This document shows positions 63,814 to 64,000 of a stretch of DNA of 64,000 nucleotides, in pieces. The notes under the pieces are model-generated. The model made no database searches, was not told the origin of the DNA, and saw only the letters and a program-made list of their open reading frames with translations. The stretch comes from Corynespora cassiicola (taxonomy: Eukaryota; Ascomycota; Dothideomycetes; Pleosporales; Corynesporascaceae), in the NCBI GenBank assembly GCA_022059125.1, contig JAEUWY010000001.1:4402001-4466000 (forward strand). The letters run 5' to 3'. Every line of letters starts with the position of its first letter. Position 1 is the stretch's first letter. The position numbers and the translations under genes are program-made.

Positions 63814-64000
63814 ATGGCGCCATTAGGTCCACTATCGGCTCGGTTCTGCCGTCAATTGAACCGACATGTGTCATCTAGATTGGGTGCGCGCAGAATAGCG
63901 CCGCGCCCGTGGCTATGCAGCGTTCGCTACAGCTCAGGTATGTCCGGTCATATGATTAGTTTTCACGTGCTAGACTTTTTTTTTACGTCTTCTTCCATCC
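63814..64000 (+). CDS. 5' end of a gene for a mitochondrially targeted protein (truncated by window end)
   Basis: From the ATG at 63814 a 124-nt first exon reads MAPLGPLSARFCRQLNRHVS and continues SRLGARRIAPRPWLCSVRYSS before a GTATGT donor at 63938-63943. The exon has nine arginines, no acidic residue and a RYSS ending, a textbook mitochondrial presequence with an R-x-Y-S-type processing site. The rest of the sequence to 64000 is intron. An alternative shorter start is the ATG at 63915. The mature protein lies outside the window and cannot be named. Confidence 0.55.
   Translation, partial: MAPLGPLSARFCRQLNRHVSSRLGARRIAPRPWLCSVRYSSGMSGHMISFHVLDFFFTSSSI

Overview
The window looks like a stretch of nuclear chromosome from a filamentous ascomycete (Pezizomycotina; Dothideomycetes is my best guess from protein style, not proven). 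The support is a gene about every 2 kb on both strands, short introns (about 44-186 nt) with GTAAGT/GTATGT-type donors and CTAAC/CTGAC-like branch sites, and typical fungal families: a fibroin-3-related protein, Mus7/Mms22, Rmt2, calcipressin, a DUF3712 protein and a PRISE-type reductase. I see no rRNA, tRNA, CRISPR array, intact transposon or viral gene.

Left part (1-24 kb): the 3' end of a truncated gene; a gene-poor stretch with one small secreted cysteine protein (2338-2919); two divergent SRR1-domain paralogues in tandem (4679-7643); a PRISE-type NAD(P)-dependent reductase (8413-9777); a fibroin-3-related membrane protein (10553-12004); an unknown RG-tailed protein (13658-14542); an NmrA/isoflavone-reductase-like protein (14735-15812); a large unknown protein (17098-19047); a Ser-rich J-domain protein (20586-21434); and a protein made of three BRCT units (22506-23611).

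Middle part (24-39 kb): a hotdog thioesterase-like protein, Rmt2 arginine methyltransferase, an F-box/2EXR-like protein, a zeta-class-like GST, a Gag1-clamp/DUF4050-like protein, a GPI-anchored surface protein, a secreted protein built of 19-residue amphipathic repeats, an mpaB/DUF2236 oxygenase-like protein, a DUF3712 membrane protein and a cytochrome b5.

Right part (39-64 kb) is dense in housekeeping genes: Mus7/Mms22 replication-repair scaffold (about 2,200 residues), a small predicted membrane protein, Rab geranylgeranyltransferase alpha (BET4), a meiotic APC/C activator of the AMA1 type, ribosomal protein eS6, calcipressin, RNA polymerase II subunit RPB3, mitochondrial GrpE (MGE1), a PrpF-like isomerase, a small two-TM protein, the mitochondrial dicarboxylate carrier (DIC1) and the first exon of a protein with a mitochondrial presequence. 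Two divergent promoters, MGE1/PrpF-like and DIC1/63814 gene, each pair genes whose products look mitochondrial.

The most interesting points are an apparent AT-AC intron that restores the conserved PFRVLDAP motif of the AMA1-like gene; a 5-nt microexon in DIC1; a shared CxxC replacing usual residues in both SRR1 paralogues; a 19-residue repeat secreted protein; a tripled R-x-A-x-P-x-G-F-S motif in the J-domain protein; and a recurring switch along single genes from C-rich to G-rich coding strand. Exon boundaries were placed by hand from splice signals, reading phase and protein conservation; no transcript data or database search was available.
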